A DNA stretch of 64,000 bases from Polaribacter sp. Q13 (GTDB lineage Bacteria; Bacteroidota; Bacteroidia; Flavobacteriales; Flavobacteriaceae), in assembly GCF_016858305.2 (NCBI RefSeq), contig NZ_CP074436.1:4050001-4114000 (forward strand), in the 5' to 3' direction. This document shows, one piece after another, positions 27,003-35,940 of the stretch. The position numbers and the translations under genes were made by a program. The notes below the pieces were generated by a model, which was given only the letters and a program-made list of their open reading frames with translations, was not told where the DNA came from and searched no databases. How positions within the stretch are numbered: the first letter of the stretch is position 1; each line of letters begins with the position of its first letter.

Positions 27003-30000
27003 ATGTTTTCAACTATTTTCAAACAAGAATTAAAATACTGGTTTAGTAAACCGGCATTTTATATTTATATTGGTATTTTTTTAATATTGGCTTTCTTTTT
27101 ATCAGCTGCTTCAGCTGGTTTTTTCGATTCAGTTACAGCTACAACAGGATCATCGAGAATTGTAAATTCTCCCATAGGAGTTTCCAATTTATTTAACGCA
27201 TTAACTATTTTTATATTCTTTTTATTTCCTTCCATTGTTGGGGTTTCGGTGTATAGAGATTTCAAAAGTGAAATGCATACCATTTTATATTCCTATCCTT
27301 TTACCAAAGCAAATTATCTGTTCGCAAAATTTTTTAGCTCCATTGTAATTGTTTCTATTATTGTATTGTCTATTGCCTTGGGAATGATGATTGGATTTCG
27401 TTTTCCAGGGACAAACTCAGATATTGTAGGGCCATTTAACCTCCAAGCATATTTGCAAACGTATTTCGTTTTTATTTTACCAAATGTATTATTGTTTGGT
27501 GCCATTGTTTTTGCGGTAGTTGCGTTTACTAGAAATATTGCAGCAGGTTTTATTACGGTTATTATTTTAATGTTCGGACAAGGGGTTTTAGAAGGTTTGC
27601 TATCAGATCCAGAACACAGAACTTTGGCTGCGATTTTAGATCCTTTTGGTTCTGCTGCGTCTAATTATTACACAAAATATTGGACACCTTCCGAACAAAA
27701 TGAATTACAAATTCCATTAAAAGAAATGATTGTGTACAACCGTTTATTATGGTTGGCAATCTCAACCTTAATTTTTGGTTTGGTGTATCAATTTTTTACA
27801 TTTAGTCAGAATGCTATTTCTATTTCCTTTAGAAAAATAAAAGGAGAAAGAGTGACAAAAACAAACTTTAGCGGAATTACTAAAATTACTTTACCTAAGG
27901 TTTCTTATGACTATTCTTTTATTCAGAATTTAAAAACTACTTGGAAATTATCGAATATCGATTTTAAATACATTCTTAAAAGTTGGGCTTTTATTTCTAT
28001 TGTTTTAGTGGGTTTGGTACTGATTGTTGTCATGCTTTCTGAAGTTGGTGATATTTTTGGAACACCAACATTACCGGTAACTTGGAAAATGATTAACCTA
28101 AGTGGCGTTTTCTTTGCTTCTATAAATATTTGTACATTTTTATATGCAGGTATGTTGGTGCATAGAGCCAAAATTGCCAAAATAAATCATTTGGTCGATG
28201 CCACTCCAATTCCTAATTGGACTCTTTTATTCTCTAAATTAATTGCGCTTATAAAAATGCAATTGGTTTTATTAGCAGTAATTATTGTTTCCGGAATGGT
28301 TTTTCAGATGTATAAAGGATATTATAATTTTGAAATTGGCCATTACTTTTTTGAGTTGTATTTTTTAAGTTTTATCAGCCTATTTATTTGGGCTTTGTTA
28401 TCAATATTTGTACAAACTTTAATAGGGAATCCGTATTTAGGTTTATTCGTTTTATTAGTGATTTCTATTGGAATGCCATTTTTATCTTTGGCAGGTATTG
28501 AGCAATCTATTCTTAAATATAACCAGGGTCCAGGGTTTAATTATTCGGATATGAATGGATATGGAGCAACTTTAGTTCCTTATTTATCGTATAAAATTTA
28601 TTGGATTTTATGTGGATTGTTACTCTTGGTTGTTTCTTTTTTATTCTGGGTTCGTGGAATTCCGAGTTCGTTTTCAGAAAGAGTTACCATTGCAATAAGT
28701 CGTTTTAAAGGTTTTGCGGTTATTAGTTTTGGAGTATTATTAATTGCGTTTTTAGGGTTAGGGTATTCCATTTATCAAGAAACAGGAACCAAAATGAAAA
28801 GAACATCTTCTAAGGAAGCAGAATTACAAAGTGTAAGTTGGGAAAAAACCTATAAAAAATATGAAGGTTACGCTCAACCAAGAATTATTTCCGTTAAAAC
28901 GGATGTAAATATTTTTCCGAAGGAAAGATTGTTTGATGCTGCGGCAACTTTTATCATGGTTAATAAAACGGACAAAGCAATTGATACCTTGTTTTTAAAT
29001 CATAATTCTTTAGAGAGTACTTTTAAATTTAACAGACCAAATACCTTAGTTTTAGAAGATACTATTCAGGATTTTAACATGTATCGATTCGAAAATAAAA
29101 TTTTACCAGGAGATACTTTACAACTTTCTCTTACTGTAAAAAGTAAGGCGAATACAAATTATAGAAAAAGATCGCCTGTAAAAGAAAACGGAACTTTTAT
29201 CAATAATGTTTCAATGTTTCCTTCTTTAGGATATTCTTCTCAGGGTGAATTAACAGACAATAAAACACGTAAAAAATACGATTTACCAGAAAATGATTTA
29301 CGTCCAGCACCAACAGATTCAACCGCTTTAGGTGATACCTATATTTCTAAAGATTCTGATTGGATCGATTTTGAAGCAACGGTTTCAACATCTAAAGATC
29401 AAATAGCCATTGCGCCTGGGTATTTGCAAAAAGAATGGACAGAAGGAGATCGTAAATATTTCCATTATAAAATGGATAGTAAAATATTGAATTTCTATGC
29501 TTTTAATTCTGCTAGGTATGAAGTGAAAAAAGAAATGTGGAAAGGTATTTCTTTAGAAATTTATTATCATAAAGCGCACGATTTCAATTTAGATAGAATG
29601 ATGAAAGGAATGAAGGCGTCTTTAGATTATAACTCTAAAAACTTTAGTCCTTATCAACATAAACAATTAAGAATTGTAGAGTTTCCTAGAACAGACGGAA
29701 GTTTTGCACAATCTTTTCCAAATACAATTCCGTTTTCTGAAGGCGTTGGTTTTATTGCGGATGTAGATGATAAAAATGAAGATGGCGTAGATTATCCGTT
29801 TGCAATTACGGTGCATGAAGTTGCGCATCAATGGTGGGCGCATCAAGTAATTGGAGCAGACGTTTTAGGGGCAACCATGTTGTCGGAAAGTTTGTCTGAA
29901 TACGTGTCTTTAAAAGTATTAGAACATCAACATGGAAAAGATAAAATGAGAACTTTTTTAAAAGAAGCTTTAGATGGATATTTAATGCAAAGAACCATGG

Positions 30001-30656
30001 AGAGAAAACGAGAAAATGCCTTGATGTATAATGACGGACAAGGGTATATTCATTATCAAAAAGGTTCGTTGGTTTTTTATGCTTTGAGTGATTATATAGG
30101 AGAAGCAAACTTAAATGGTGCGTTAAAAAAGTATGTAGAAAAAGTAAAATTTCAAGAAGCGCCGTACACAACTTCTATAGAAATGGTGAATTATATAAAG
30201 GAAGCAACACCAGATTCTTTACAATATGTAATTAAAGATATGTTTGAAACGATTACTTTATATAGAAACCGAATTTTAGATGCAAAATCTACCCAATTAG
30301 AAAATGGAAAATACGAAGTGGAAATAGAATTTGAAGTTTCTAAGTATAGAAATGATGAAAAAGGAAAACGTTATTACGGAGAACAAGTAGGAGATACTTT
30401 AACCTATCAAACAGATAAAATGAAAAAACCTATTTTATCGGTTCCGTTGGCAGATTATATTGATATTGGTATTTTTACAGAAGAAGAAGTAGATGGCGAA
30501 AAGAAAGAAAAAGAAGTGTATTTAAAGAAACATAAGATTACACAAATTCATAATAAAATTAAAATTATTGTTGATAAAAAGCCAGTTGAAGTAGGCGTGG
30601 ATCCTTATAATAAGTTAATAGATACACAGTCTGAAGATAACAGAAGAAAATTATAA
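27003..30656 (+). CDS. ABC-2 permease fused to M1-family aminopeptidase
   Basis: A 1217-residue fusion. Residues 1 to about 600 hold about a dozen transmembrane helices in two ABC-2-type sets (for example residues 17-38 and 180-200). Residues about 620-1217 lie outside the membrane and contain an M1 zinc peptidase domain: HEVAHQWW with H938, E939 and H942, then E962 in LSESLSEY as the likely third zinc ligand. The ATPase encoded upstream presumably drives it. Fusions of this type are known in Bacteroidota; the cargo is unknown. A lysoplasmalogenase-like gene follows after 2 nt. Confidence 0.9.
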   Translation: MFSTIFKQELKYWFSKPAFYIYIGIFLILAFFLSAASAGFFDSVTATTGSSRIVNSPIGVSNLFNALTIFIFFLFPSIVGVSVYRDFKSEMHTILYSYPFTKANYLFAKFFSSIVIVSIIVLSIALGMMIGFRFPGTNSDIVGPFNLQAYLQTYFVFILPNVLLFGAIVFAVVAFTRNIAAGFITVIILMFGQGVLEGLLSDPEHRTLAAILDPFGSAASNYYTKYWTPSEQNELQIPLKEMIVYNRLLWLAISTLIFGLVYQFFTFSQNAISISFRKIKGERVTKTNFSGITKITLPKVSYDYSFIQNLKTTWKLSNIDFKYILKSWAFISIVLVGLVLIVVMLSEVGDIFGTPTLPVTWKMINLSGVFFASINICTFLYAGMLVHRAKIAKINHLVDATPIPNWTLLFSKLIALIKMQLVLLAVIIVSGMVFQMYKGYYNFEIGHYFFELYFLSFISLFIWALLSIFVQTLIGNPYLGLFVLLVISIGMPFLSLAGIEQSILKYNQGPGFNYSDMNGYGATLVPYLSYKIYWILCGLLLLVVSFLFWVRGIPSSFSERVTIAISRFKGFAVISFGVLLIAFLGLGYSIYQETGTKMKRTSSKEAELQSVSWEKTYKKYEGYAQPRIISVKTDVNIFPKERLFDAAATFIMVNKTDKAIDTLFLNHNSLESTFKFNRPNTLVLEDTIQDFNMYRFENKILPGDTLQLSLTVKSKANTNYRKRSPVKENGTFINNVSMFPSLGYSSQGELTDNKTRKKYDLPENDLRPAPTDSTALGDTYISKDSDWIDFEATVSTSKDQIAIAPGYLQKEWTEGDRKYFHYKMDSKILNFYAFNSARYEVKKEMWKGISLEIYYHKAHDFNLDRMMKGMKASLDYNSKNFSPYQHKQLRIVEFPRTDGSFAQSFPNTIPFSEGVGFIADVDDKNEDGVDYPFAITVHEVAHQWWAHQVIGADVLGATMLSESLSEYVSLKVLEHQHGKDKMRTFLKEALDGYLMQRTMERKRENALMYNDGQGYIHYQKGSLVFYALSDYIGEANLNGALKKYVEKVKFQEAPYTTSIEMVNYIKEATPDSLQYVIKDMFETITLYRNRILDAKSTQLENGKYEVEIEFEVSKYRNDEKGKRYYGEQVGDTLTYQTDKMKKPILSVPLADYIDIGIFTEEEVDGEKKEKEVYLKKHKITQIHNKIKIIVDKKPVEVGVDPYNKLIDTQSEDNRRKL

Positions 30657-30658
30657 AG

Positions 30659-31327
30659 ATGAAAAATCATAACAAAACACTTTCGGCATCAGCATTTTTT
30701 TTAATAGTTGTTGTATTGCATCTTTCGGGACTTTTATTTAATGATACTTTAGCTTTTATTACAAAACCTTTTATTGCCATTTCTTTAGTTATGGTGTATT
30801 TGACTTCTGTAAATAAAGCAAATTATTGGTATGTTGCTGCGCTGTTTTTTTCTCTTTGGGGAGATTTATTTTTGCTATTAAAAGCAGAATTTTTCATGTT
30901 CGGGTTGGTTGCTTTTTTAATGGCACATATTTTATATATTAAAATAGCGGCAGGTTATGTGAAAAAAATAAATTTCATTAAAATAATAACAGCTTCCATT
31001 CCGTTTATAATTGTTTTTGGTGCTGTCGTATTTTTGATAAGTGAACATTTAGGAGCAATGTTATTCCCTGTTATTGTTTACGGAATTGTTATTTGTTCTT
31101 TTGGTACACTTACATTATTGAATTATCTTCAAGAAAAAAGTACAGAAAATTTATGGTTCTTTTTAGGAGCTGTATTTTTTATATTGTCGGATAGTTTGTT
31201 AGCAATTAATAAGTTTTACGAGGCAAGAGAAGTGTATGGAATTAGTATCATGATTACCTATATTGTGGCGCAATATTTAATTTGTAAAACAATGATAGGT
31301 AAAAGTAATAGCGTGTTAAATAGTTAA
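30659..31327 (+). CDS. Lysoplasmalogenase-like (YhhN/TMEM86) membrane protein
   Basis: A 222-residue protein with about seven or eight hydrophobic helices and few soluble loops. The blocks LFFSLWGDLFLL, FMFGLVAFLMAHILY and FFILSDSLLAINKF match the YhhN family, whose acidic residues in the membrane (GD, SDS) are conserved. Eukaryotic members cleave the vinyl-ether bond of lysoplasmalogens; bacterial activity is less certain. It follows the permease-peptidase by 2 nt and is followed after 9 nt by a lipoprotein gene, so all are probably one operon. Confidence 0.82.
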   Translation: MKNHNKTLSASAFFLIVVVLHLSGLLFNDTLAFITKPFIAISLVMVYLTSVNKANYWYVAALFFSLWGDLFLLLKAEFFMFGLVAFLMAHILYIKIAAGYVKKINFIKIITASIPFIIVFGAVVFLISEHLGAMLFPVIVYGIVICSFGTLTLLNYLQEKSTENLWFFLGAVFFILSDSLLAINKFYEAREVYGISIMITYIVAQYLICKTMIGKSNSVLNS

Positions 31328-31336
31328 TTATTTATT

Positions 31337-32419
31337 ATGAAAAACCTTGTTTTAATAGTTTTTGTATGTAGTCTTTTGCAATCTTGTACAAGTGAGAAAA
31401 AGATAAAACTAAATTTTTTAGATGAGTTTGTTTTGGCAGATTCAATTCCGTTTCAAAATTCAATTATTGGCGGTTTGTCTGGTGTAGATAATGCAAACGG
31501 AGCCTATTATTTTGTGGTTGATGATGCTAGGAATCCTCGTTTTGTAAAAGGTGAAATTAATATCAAAAATAACAAAATAGAGTCTGTAGATTTTAAAAAT
31601 ATCGTTTTACTAAACGATACTACAACATCTTATTATAAAGAAAATGCTTTAGATTTAGAATCAATTTTTGTAGATGCAGAAACCGAAGAAGTTTATTTTG
31701 TTGGTGAAGGGAATATTAATAAAGGTAAAAGCCCTACCGTTTTTAAAACAGCTATGAATGGTATGTTTTTAGGCGATTTTGTACTTCCTAAAAGTTTTAA
31801 GGACACTAAAATAATTAAACACAATGCTGCGTTCGAAGGATCTTCTAAAAGTATTGACGGAAAAGGGTTTTGGGTAGCAATGGAAGGACCATTAAATACA
31901 GATGGAGAAGATCCTACTTTTACAAAAGCATCATCGCCAGTAAGAATTACATATTTTGATAAAACAACAAAAAAAGCAACAAAACAGTTTGCGTATCAAT
32001 TAGAACATATTACCAAACCAGCAAAAGGCGATATCAATTTAAACGGACTTACTTCTATTTTAGAATACAAAGAAAATCACTTTTTTATTATTGAAAGAAC
32101 CTATCAAAGTGGTTACGGTTCTTATGGGAATATTGTAAGAATATTTGATGCTGTCATTAATAAAGAAACAACGAATGTTTTAAATATAGATTCATTGAAA
32201 AACTCAGCATTTATTCCGCTTAAAAAACGCTTATTATTAAATTTTGAAGATGTTAAAAATCATTTAACAGACGGAATAATAGATAACATAGAAGGTATTA
32301 CCTTTGGACCAGAATTAGCCAATGGAAATCAATCTTTACTTTTAGTTACTGATGATAATTTTCAGGTGTATGGAAAACAATTAAATCAATTTATTTTATT
32401 AGAAATTACGCATCAATAA
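31337..32419 (+). CDS. Esterase-like/phytase-like lipoprotein
   Basis: A 360-residue lipoprotein with lipobox LLQSC (C17). The mature part looks like a six-bladed beta-propeller of the 'esterase-like activity of phytase' family: IIGGLSGVDNANGAYYFVVDD at the start, LDLESIFV, HNAAFEGSS, GFWVAMEGPL and DNIEGITFGPEL in order. Such proteins may hydrolyse phosphoesters, but substrate data are thin. It closes the ABC/peptidase operon; a candidate promoter for the next gene begins within 5 nt of its stop. Confidence 0.8.
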   Translation: MKNLVLIVFVCSLLQSCTSEKKIKLNFLDEFVLADSIPFQNSIIGGLSGVDNANGAYYFVVDDARNPRFVKGEINIKNNKIESVDFKNIVLLNDTTTSYYKENALDLESIFVDAETEEVYFVGEGNINKGKSPTVFKTAMNGMFLGDFVLPKSFKDTKIIKHNAAFEGSSKSIDGKGFWVAMEGPLNTDGEDPTFTKASSPVRITYFDKTTKKATKQFAYQLEHITKPAKGDINLNGLTSILEYKENHFFIIERTYQSGYGSYGNIVRIFDAVINKETTNVLNIDSLKNSAFIPLKKRLLLNFEDVKNHLTDGIIDNIEGITFGPELANGNQSLLLVTDDNFQVYGKQLNQFILLEITHQ

Positions 32420-32423
32420 TTTC

Positions 32424-32431
32424 TATTTTTG
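32424..32431 (+). promoter_or_regulatory. Candidate -7 element of the DUF6913-like gene
   Basis: TATTTTTG matches TAnnTTTG 22 nt before the ATG at 32454. No clear TTG box is seen upstream. Confidence 0.35.
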
Positions 32432-32453
32432 TCAAGTTAACGTACTATAAAAA

Positions 32454-32975
32454 ATGAATTTTTCGAAGTTAAAAGAAGCGAGGTTAAGAAAAAAGTTTGA
32501 TAAAAATATCAAACAAGTATCAGAGAGCAGAACTGTTTCTCAAAAAGAAATTCAATCTGTAGGTATTTTAACAACGGAAAGTATTGCTTCAAAAATAGAT
32601 GTTCAAGCAAAAATAGAATCCATTCTTGGTGTTAGAAATACTAAAATATATAGTTTTAAAAAGTATTCTAAATTAGATGAAGGTTCCTTTAAATATTTTT
32701 CAGAAAAAGATATCAATTGGAAAGGAGACTATACCCAACCTAGTTTTAATAGCTTTTTAGAGGAACCTTTTGATTTGTTAATTGGTTATTTTAATGAAAC
32801 TAATTTGTACTTAGAAAATGCAGTATTAACATCTAAAGCTACTTTTAAAGCGGGTTTTTCTGGTGTAAACTCTAAACTGTATGAATTAGAGATTTTAGGT
32901 GAAACCGAACATTTAGAAGCATTCTTATTAGAACTAAAAAAATACCTTCAGATTCTTAAAAAGCTAAAAAATTAA
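32454..32975 (+). CDS. DUF6913-like protein of Flavobacteriia
   Basis: A 173-residue cytoplasmic protein with no signal peptide or membrane segment. The basic N-terminus (KLKEARLRKKFDKNIKQ), the middle WKGDYTQPSFNSFLEEPFDLLIGYFN and the end ILKKLKN match a small family of unknown function found in Flavobacteriia (labelled DUF6913 from memory). It often stands before dapA in such genomes. No catalytic motif is visible. Confidence 0.65.
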   Translation: MNFSKLKEARLRKKFDKNIKQVSESRTVSQKEIQSVGILTTESIASKIDVQAKIESILGVRNTKIYSFKKYSKLDEGSFKYFSEKDINWKGDYTQPSFNSFLEEPFDLLIGYFNETNLYLENAVLTSKATFKAGFSGVNSKLYELEILGETEHLEAFLLELKKYLQILKKLKN

Positions 32976-33074
32976 ACTTTAATAAAAAAGTTGTGTATTC
33001 TTGCTAAGATTTGTTTTTTTAGTAATTAATTTCAGCTTTAAGTTGTAATTTTACTGCTTATAAAATACATAATA

Positions 33075-33953
33075 ATGCAAAAATTTATTGGAACTGGAGT
33101 TGCGTTGATAACACCTTTTAAAGAAGATTTAAGTGTAGATTTTGATGCACTTGTAAAATTGGTGAATTTTAACATCGAAAACGGAACAGATTATTTAGTT
33201 ATCAATGGTACTACAGCAGAAAGTGCAACTATTACCAAAGAAGAAAAACAAGAGATTATCAATATTATTATTAAAACAAATAATAAACGGGTGCCTTTAG
33301 TTTTAGGGGTTGGTGGTAATAATACAACTTTAGTTATAGAAGAGTTACAAACAAGAGATTTTACGGGCTTAGACGGTATTCTTTCTGTAGCTCCTTATTA
33401 TAGTAAGCCAACACAAGAAGGTTTTTATCAGCATTTTAAAGCCATAGCACAAGCTACAGATTTACCAATAATTTTATACAATGTTCCTGGTAGAACTGCA
33501 AAAAACATGGAGCCTGCAACCACAATACGTTTGGCAAATGAATTTGATAATATCGTAGCTATTAAAGAAGCCGGTAATAATCAACAACAGTATTATACAT
33601 TATTAAAAGACAAACCAGCAAATTTTTTAATTATTTCTGGTGATGATGATATGGCTTTAGGAGTTGCCTTAGCGGGTGGTTCTGGAGTTATTTCTGTTAT
33701 CGGTCAAGCTTTTCCAAAACAATTTTCTACCATGATAAACCATGGTTTACAAGGAAATAATAAAGACGGTTATGCAATTCATTATAAAATGATGGATGTG
33801 ATAGATTATATTTTTGAAGAAAATAATCCGGCCGGAATAAAAACTGTTTTACAAGAATTAGGAATTTGTAAAAATGAAGTTCGATTGCCTTTAGTAAAAG
33901 CAAGTGCAGAACTTCAATCTAAAATTGCTAATTTTGTAGCGAACTTTAAATAG
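33075..33953 (+). CDS. dapA: 4-hydroxy-tetrahydrodipicolinate synthase
   Basis: The 292-residue TIM-barrel lyase condenses pyruvate with aspartate semialdehyde in the lysine/diaminopimelate pathway. Motifs are GTTAES (45-50), Y135 in [10 protein letters not shown], and the Schiff-base lysine K164 in VAIKEAGN. The arginine-bearing PGRTA is the usual substrate-binding block. Length is standard. Ferritin follows after 5 nt on the same strand. Confidence 0.96.
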   Translation: MQKFIGTGVALITPFKEDLSVDFDALVKLVNFNIENGTDYLVINGTTAESATITKEEKQEIINIIIKTNNKRVPLVLGVGGNNTTLVIEELQTRDFTGLDGILSVAPYYSKPTQEGFYQHFKAIAQATDLPIILYNVPGRTAKNMEPATTIRLANEFDNIVAIKEAGNNQQQYYTLLKDKPANFLIISGDDDMALGVALAGGSGVISVIGQAFPKQFSTMINHGLQGNNKDGYAIHYKMMDVIDYIFEENNPAGIKTVLQELGICKNEVRLPLVKASAELQSKIANFVANFK

Positions 33954-33958
33954 AGAAT

Positions 33959-34471
33959 ATGTTATCACCAATTATAGAAAAAGCATTAAACCAACAAATA
34001 AGAATAGAAGCCCAGTCTTCTCAAATATATTTAGCAATGGCTTCTTGGGCAGAAGTTTTAGGTTTTGAAGGTGTTGCACAGTTTATGTATGCACATTCAG
34101 ACGAAGAAAGAATGCACATGTTAAAGTTGGTAAAATTTGTAAATGAACGTGGTGGACATGCAAAAGTATCGGCTTTAGATGCGCCTCCGGTAGAATTTGG
34201 TGAATTTAAAGAAATGTTTCAAGAATTATTTAATCATGAAGTATATGTATCTGATTGTATTAATGATTTAGTAGATATTTGCTTACAAGAAAAAGATTAT
34301 GCTACTCATAATTTCTTACAATGGTATGTTTCTGAACAAATAGAAGAAGAAGCATTGGCAAGAAACATCTTAGATAAGATAAAGTTAATTGGAGATGATA
34401 AAGGTGGTTTTTATCTGTTTGATAATGATATTAAACAATTAATTACTGCAGCTGTTCCTCCTCAACAATAA
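33959..34471 (+). CDS. ftnA: Ferritin (non-haem, FtnA-like)
   Basis: The 170-residue protein forms a four-helix iron-storage subunit. The ferroxidase-centre blocks are IEAQSSQIYLAMASWAE, HSDEERMHMLKLVKFVNERGG and SEQIEEEALARNILDKI, giving the expected Glu/His ligands. There is no haem-ligand methionine pattern of bacterioferritin. It sits 5 nt behind dapA, so it is probably on the dapA transcript. A nested hairpin follows the stop codon. No Fur site was found by eye. Confidence 0.93.
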   Translation: MLSPIIEKALNQQIRIEAQSSQIYLAMASWAEVLGFEGVAQFMYAHSDEERMHMLKLVKFVNERGGHAKVSALDAPPVEFGEFKEMFQELFNHEVYVSDCINDLVDICLQEKDYATHNFLQWYVSEQIEEEALARNILDKIKLIGDDKGGFYLFDNDIKQLITAAVPPQQ

Positions 34472-34498
34472 TATTAACAAACTTTTAGTAACAACTAA

Positions 34499-34558
34499 TC
34501 GCTTTTTTTGCGTCTTTTGTGTCATTATTTTATGACATAATTTATTGTCAAAAAAAGC
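34499..34558 (+). terminator. Nested hairpin after ferritin gene
   Basis: Outer arms 34499-34509 and 34548-34558 pair over 11 nt (CGCTTTTTTTG and its complement). Inside them, TGTCAT at 34519-34524 pairs with ATGACA at 34531-34536. The T-run lies within the arm rather than after it, so this is not a canonical terminator, though it stands where one is expected. Confidence 0.5.
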
Positions 34559-34719
34559 GTTTTATTTTCATACGTTATTTTAAATGCTGAGCATTTATAA
34601 TTTCATTGAAACAGTTATCCTAAACTTATATTTACTGAACTTGTTTTAGTATTTTAGGAGCTAAAAGGGAAGAGTTATTTGAAGAAAAATAAATTCTTTT
34701 ATTATCCATATTTAATCAC

Positions 34720-34727
34720 TAATTTTG
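34720..34727 (+). promoter_or_regulatory. -7 element four bases before the bamD start codon
   Basis: TAATTTTG matches TAnnTTTG and ends 4 nt before the ATG at 34732. If used, transcription would begin at or next to the start codon, giving a leaderless mRNA. Confidence 0.5.
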
Positions 34728-34731
34728 CACG

Positions 34732-35610
34732 ATGCAAAAAATTAAAAATTTAGCGTATTTATTGTTGTTCTCACTTGTATTGATTTCTTGTGGTGAATAT
34801 CAAAAAGTATTAAACAAAGGTACTACAGAAGAGCAGTATAAAATGGCTGTAAAATTGTACGAAAGTAATAAATATAGTAAAGCTTTACGTTTGTTTGAGA
34901 AAATTACACCAACATATAGAGGGAAGCCACAAATGGAGCGTATTCAATTTATGGTAGCTCAATCTAATTTTAATGAGAAAAACTATAGTATTTCTGGTTA
35001 TTATTTTGATCGTTTTGCAAAAAATTATCCGAAAAGTTCAAAGAGAGAAGAAGCAGCTTATTTATCTGCTTATAGTTATAAATTGGCTTCTCCTAAATTT
35101 AGTTTAGACCCAACGGATACAAATAAGGCATTAGATGCTTTTCAAAGTTTTATAAATACGTACCCAGATTCTGATAAAATTGATCAAGCAAATGAACAAT
35201 ATAAAGAATTAAGGTATAAGCTTCAGAAAAAATATTTTGAAATTGCTAAAACGTATTATAGAACTGCAGAGTACGATTTAAGAAATTATAAAGCTGCAAT
35301 ACAGGCTTTTGATAATTTATTGGCAGACTATTTAGGGTCTGAGTTTAAAGAAGAGGCATTGTATTACCGATTAAAAGCTGCCCATGATTTTGTTTTAAAA
35401 AGTTATGACAGAAGAAAATCGGAACGTATAAAAGATGCAATTGAAGCATACGATAAGTTAAAAAGAAATTACCCAGAATCTCAATATATGGAGGATGCAA
35501 ACAAAATGTTAGCAACTTTAAATAAAGAGCAAATAAGAATTGATAACTTAATAGCAAAACAAGTTGAAGCTACTGCTAAAACTAAAGTTAAAAAATCAAA
35601 AAAGAAATAA
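34732..35610 (+). CDS. bamD: Outer membrane assembly lipoprotein BamD
   Basis: The 292-residue lipoprotein (lipobox LISC, C20) is a TPR-type component of the BAM complex that inserts beta-barrel proteins. The N-terminal GEYQKVLNKGTTEEQYKMAV and the TPR segments YYFDRFAKNYPKS and FINTYPDSDKIDQA are typical of Bacteroidota BamD. The C-terminus is lysine-rich (KTKVKKSKKK). It heads the block bamD-rpoZ-coaBC-DUF4835-recN, a gene order seen repeatedly in this phylum. Confidence 0.93.
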   Translation: MQKIKNLAYLLLFSLVLISCGEYQKVLNKGTTEEQYKMAVKLYESNKYSKALRLFEKITPTYRGKPQMERIQFMVAQSNFNEKNYSISGYYFDRFAKNYPKSSKREEAAYLSAYSYKLASPKFSLDPTDTNKALDAFQSFINTYPDSDKIDQANEQYKELRYKLQKKYFEIAKTYYRTAEYDLRNYKAAIQAFDNLLADYLGSEFKEEALYYRLKAAHDFVLKSYDRRKSERIKDAIEAYDKLKRNYPESQYMEDANKMLATLNKEQIRIDNLIAKQVEATAKTKVKKSKKK

Positions 35611-35619
35611 TAATTAATT

Positions 35620-35940
35620 ATGGATTATAAAGACACAAAGGCACCTTTAAGTACTATTACTTATAATAAGAATGAAGTAGAAGCTGCTACAGGAAATATT
35701 TATGAAGCTATTTCTATTATTGCTAAAAGAGCAAACCAAATCAACGGAGATTTAAAGAAAGAATTGGTTGATAAGTTAGAAGAGTTTGCAACTTATAATG
35801 ATAGTTTAGAGGAAGTTTTCGAAAATAAAGAACAAATAGAAGTTTCTAAGTTTTACGAAAGATTACCAAAGCCAACAGCTATGGCTATGGAAGAATGGCT
35901 AAATGGTAAAGTATATTTTAGAACTCCAGAAGCAGAATAA
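35620..35940 (+). CDS. rpoZ: RNA polymerase omega subunit (Bacteroidota type)
   Basis: A 106-residue protein. The segment TGNIYEAISIIAKRANQI is the omega-fold core that binds the beta-prime subunit, and the C-terminal PKPTAMAMEEWLNGKVYFR is specific to the Bacteroidota form. It lies 9 nt after bamD and overlaps the coaBC start by 1 nt (TAATG), consistent with one transcript. Confidence 0.88.
   Translation: MDYKDTKAPLSTITYNKNEVEAATGNIYEAISIIAKRANQINGDLKKELVDKLEEFATYNDSLEEVFENKEQIEVSKFYERLPKPTAMAMEEWLNGKVYFRTPEAE

Noticed and set aside
29806..30171. 121-codon minus-strand frame within the permease-peptidase gene
   Set aside because: Histidine- and leucine-rich antisense reading opposite the zinc-peptidase domain; no start context or neighbour supports it.
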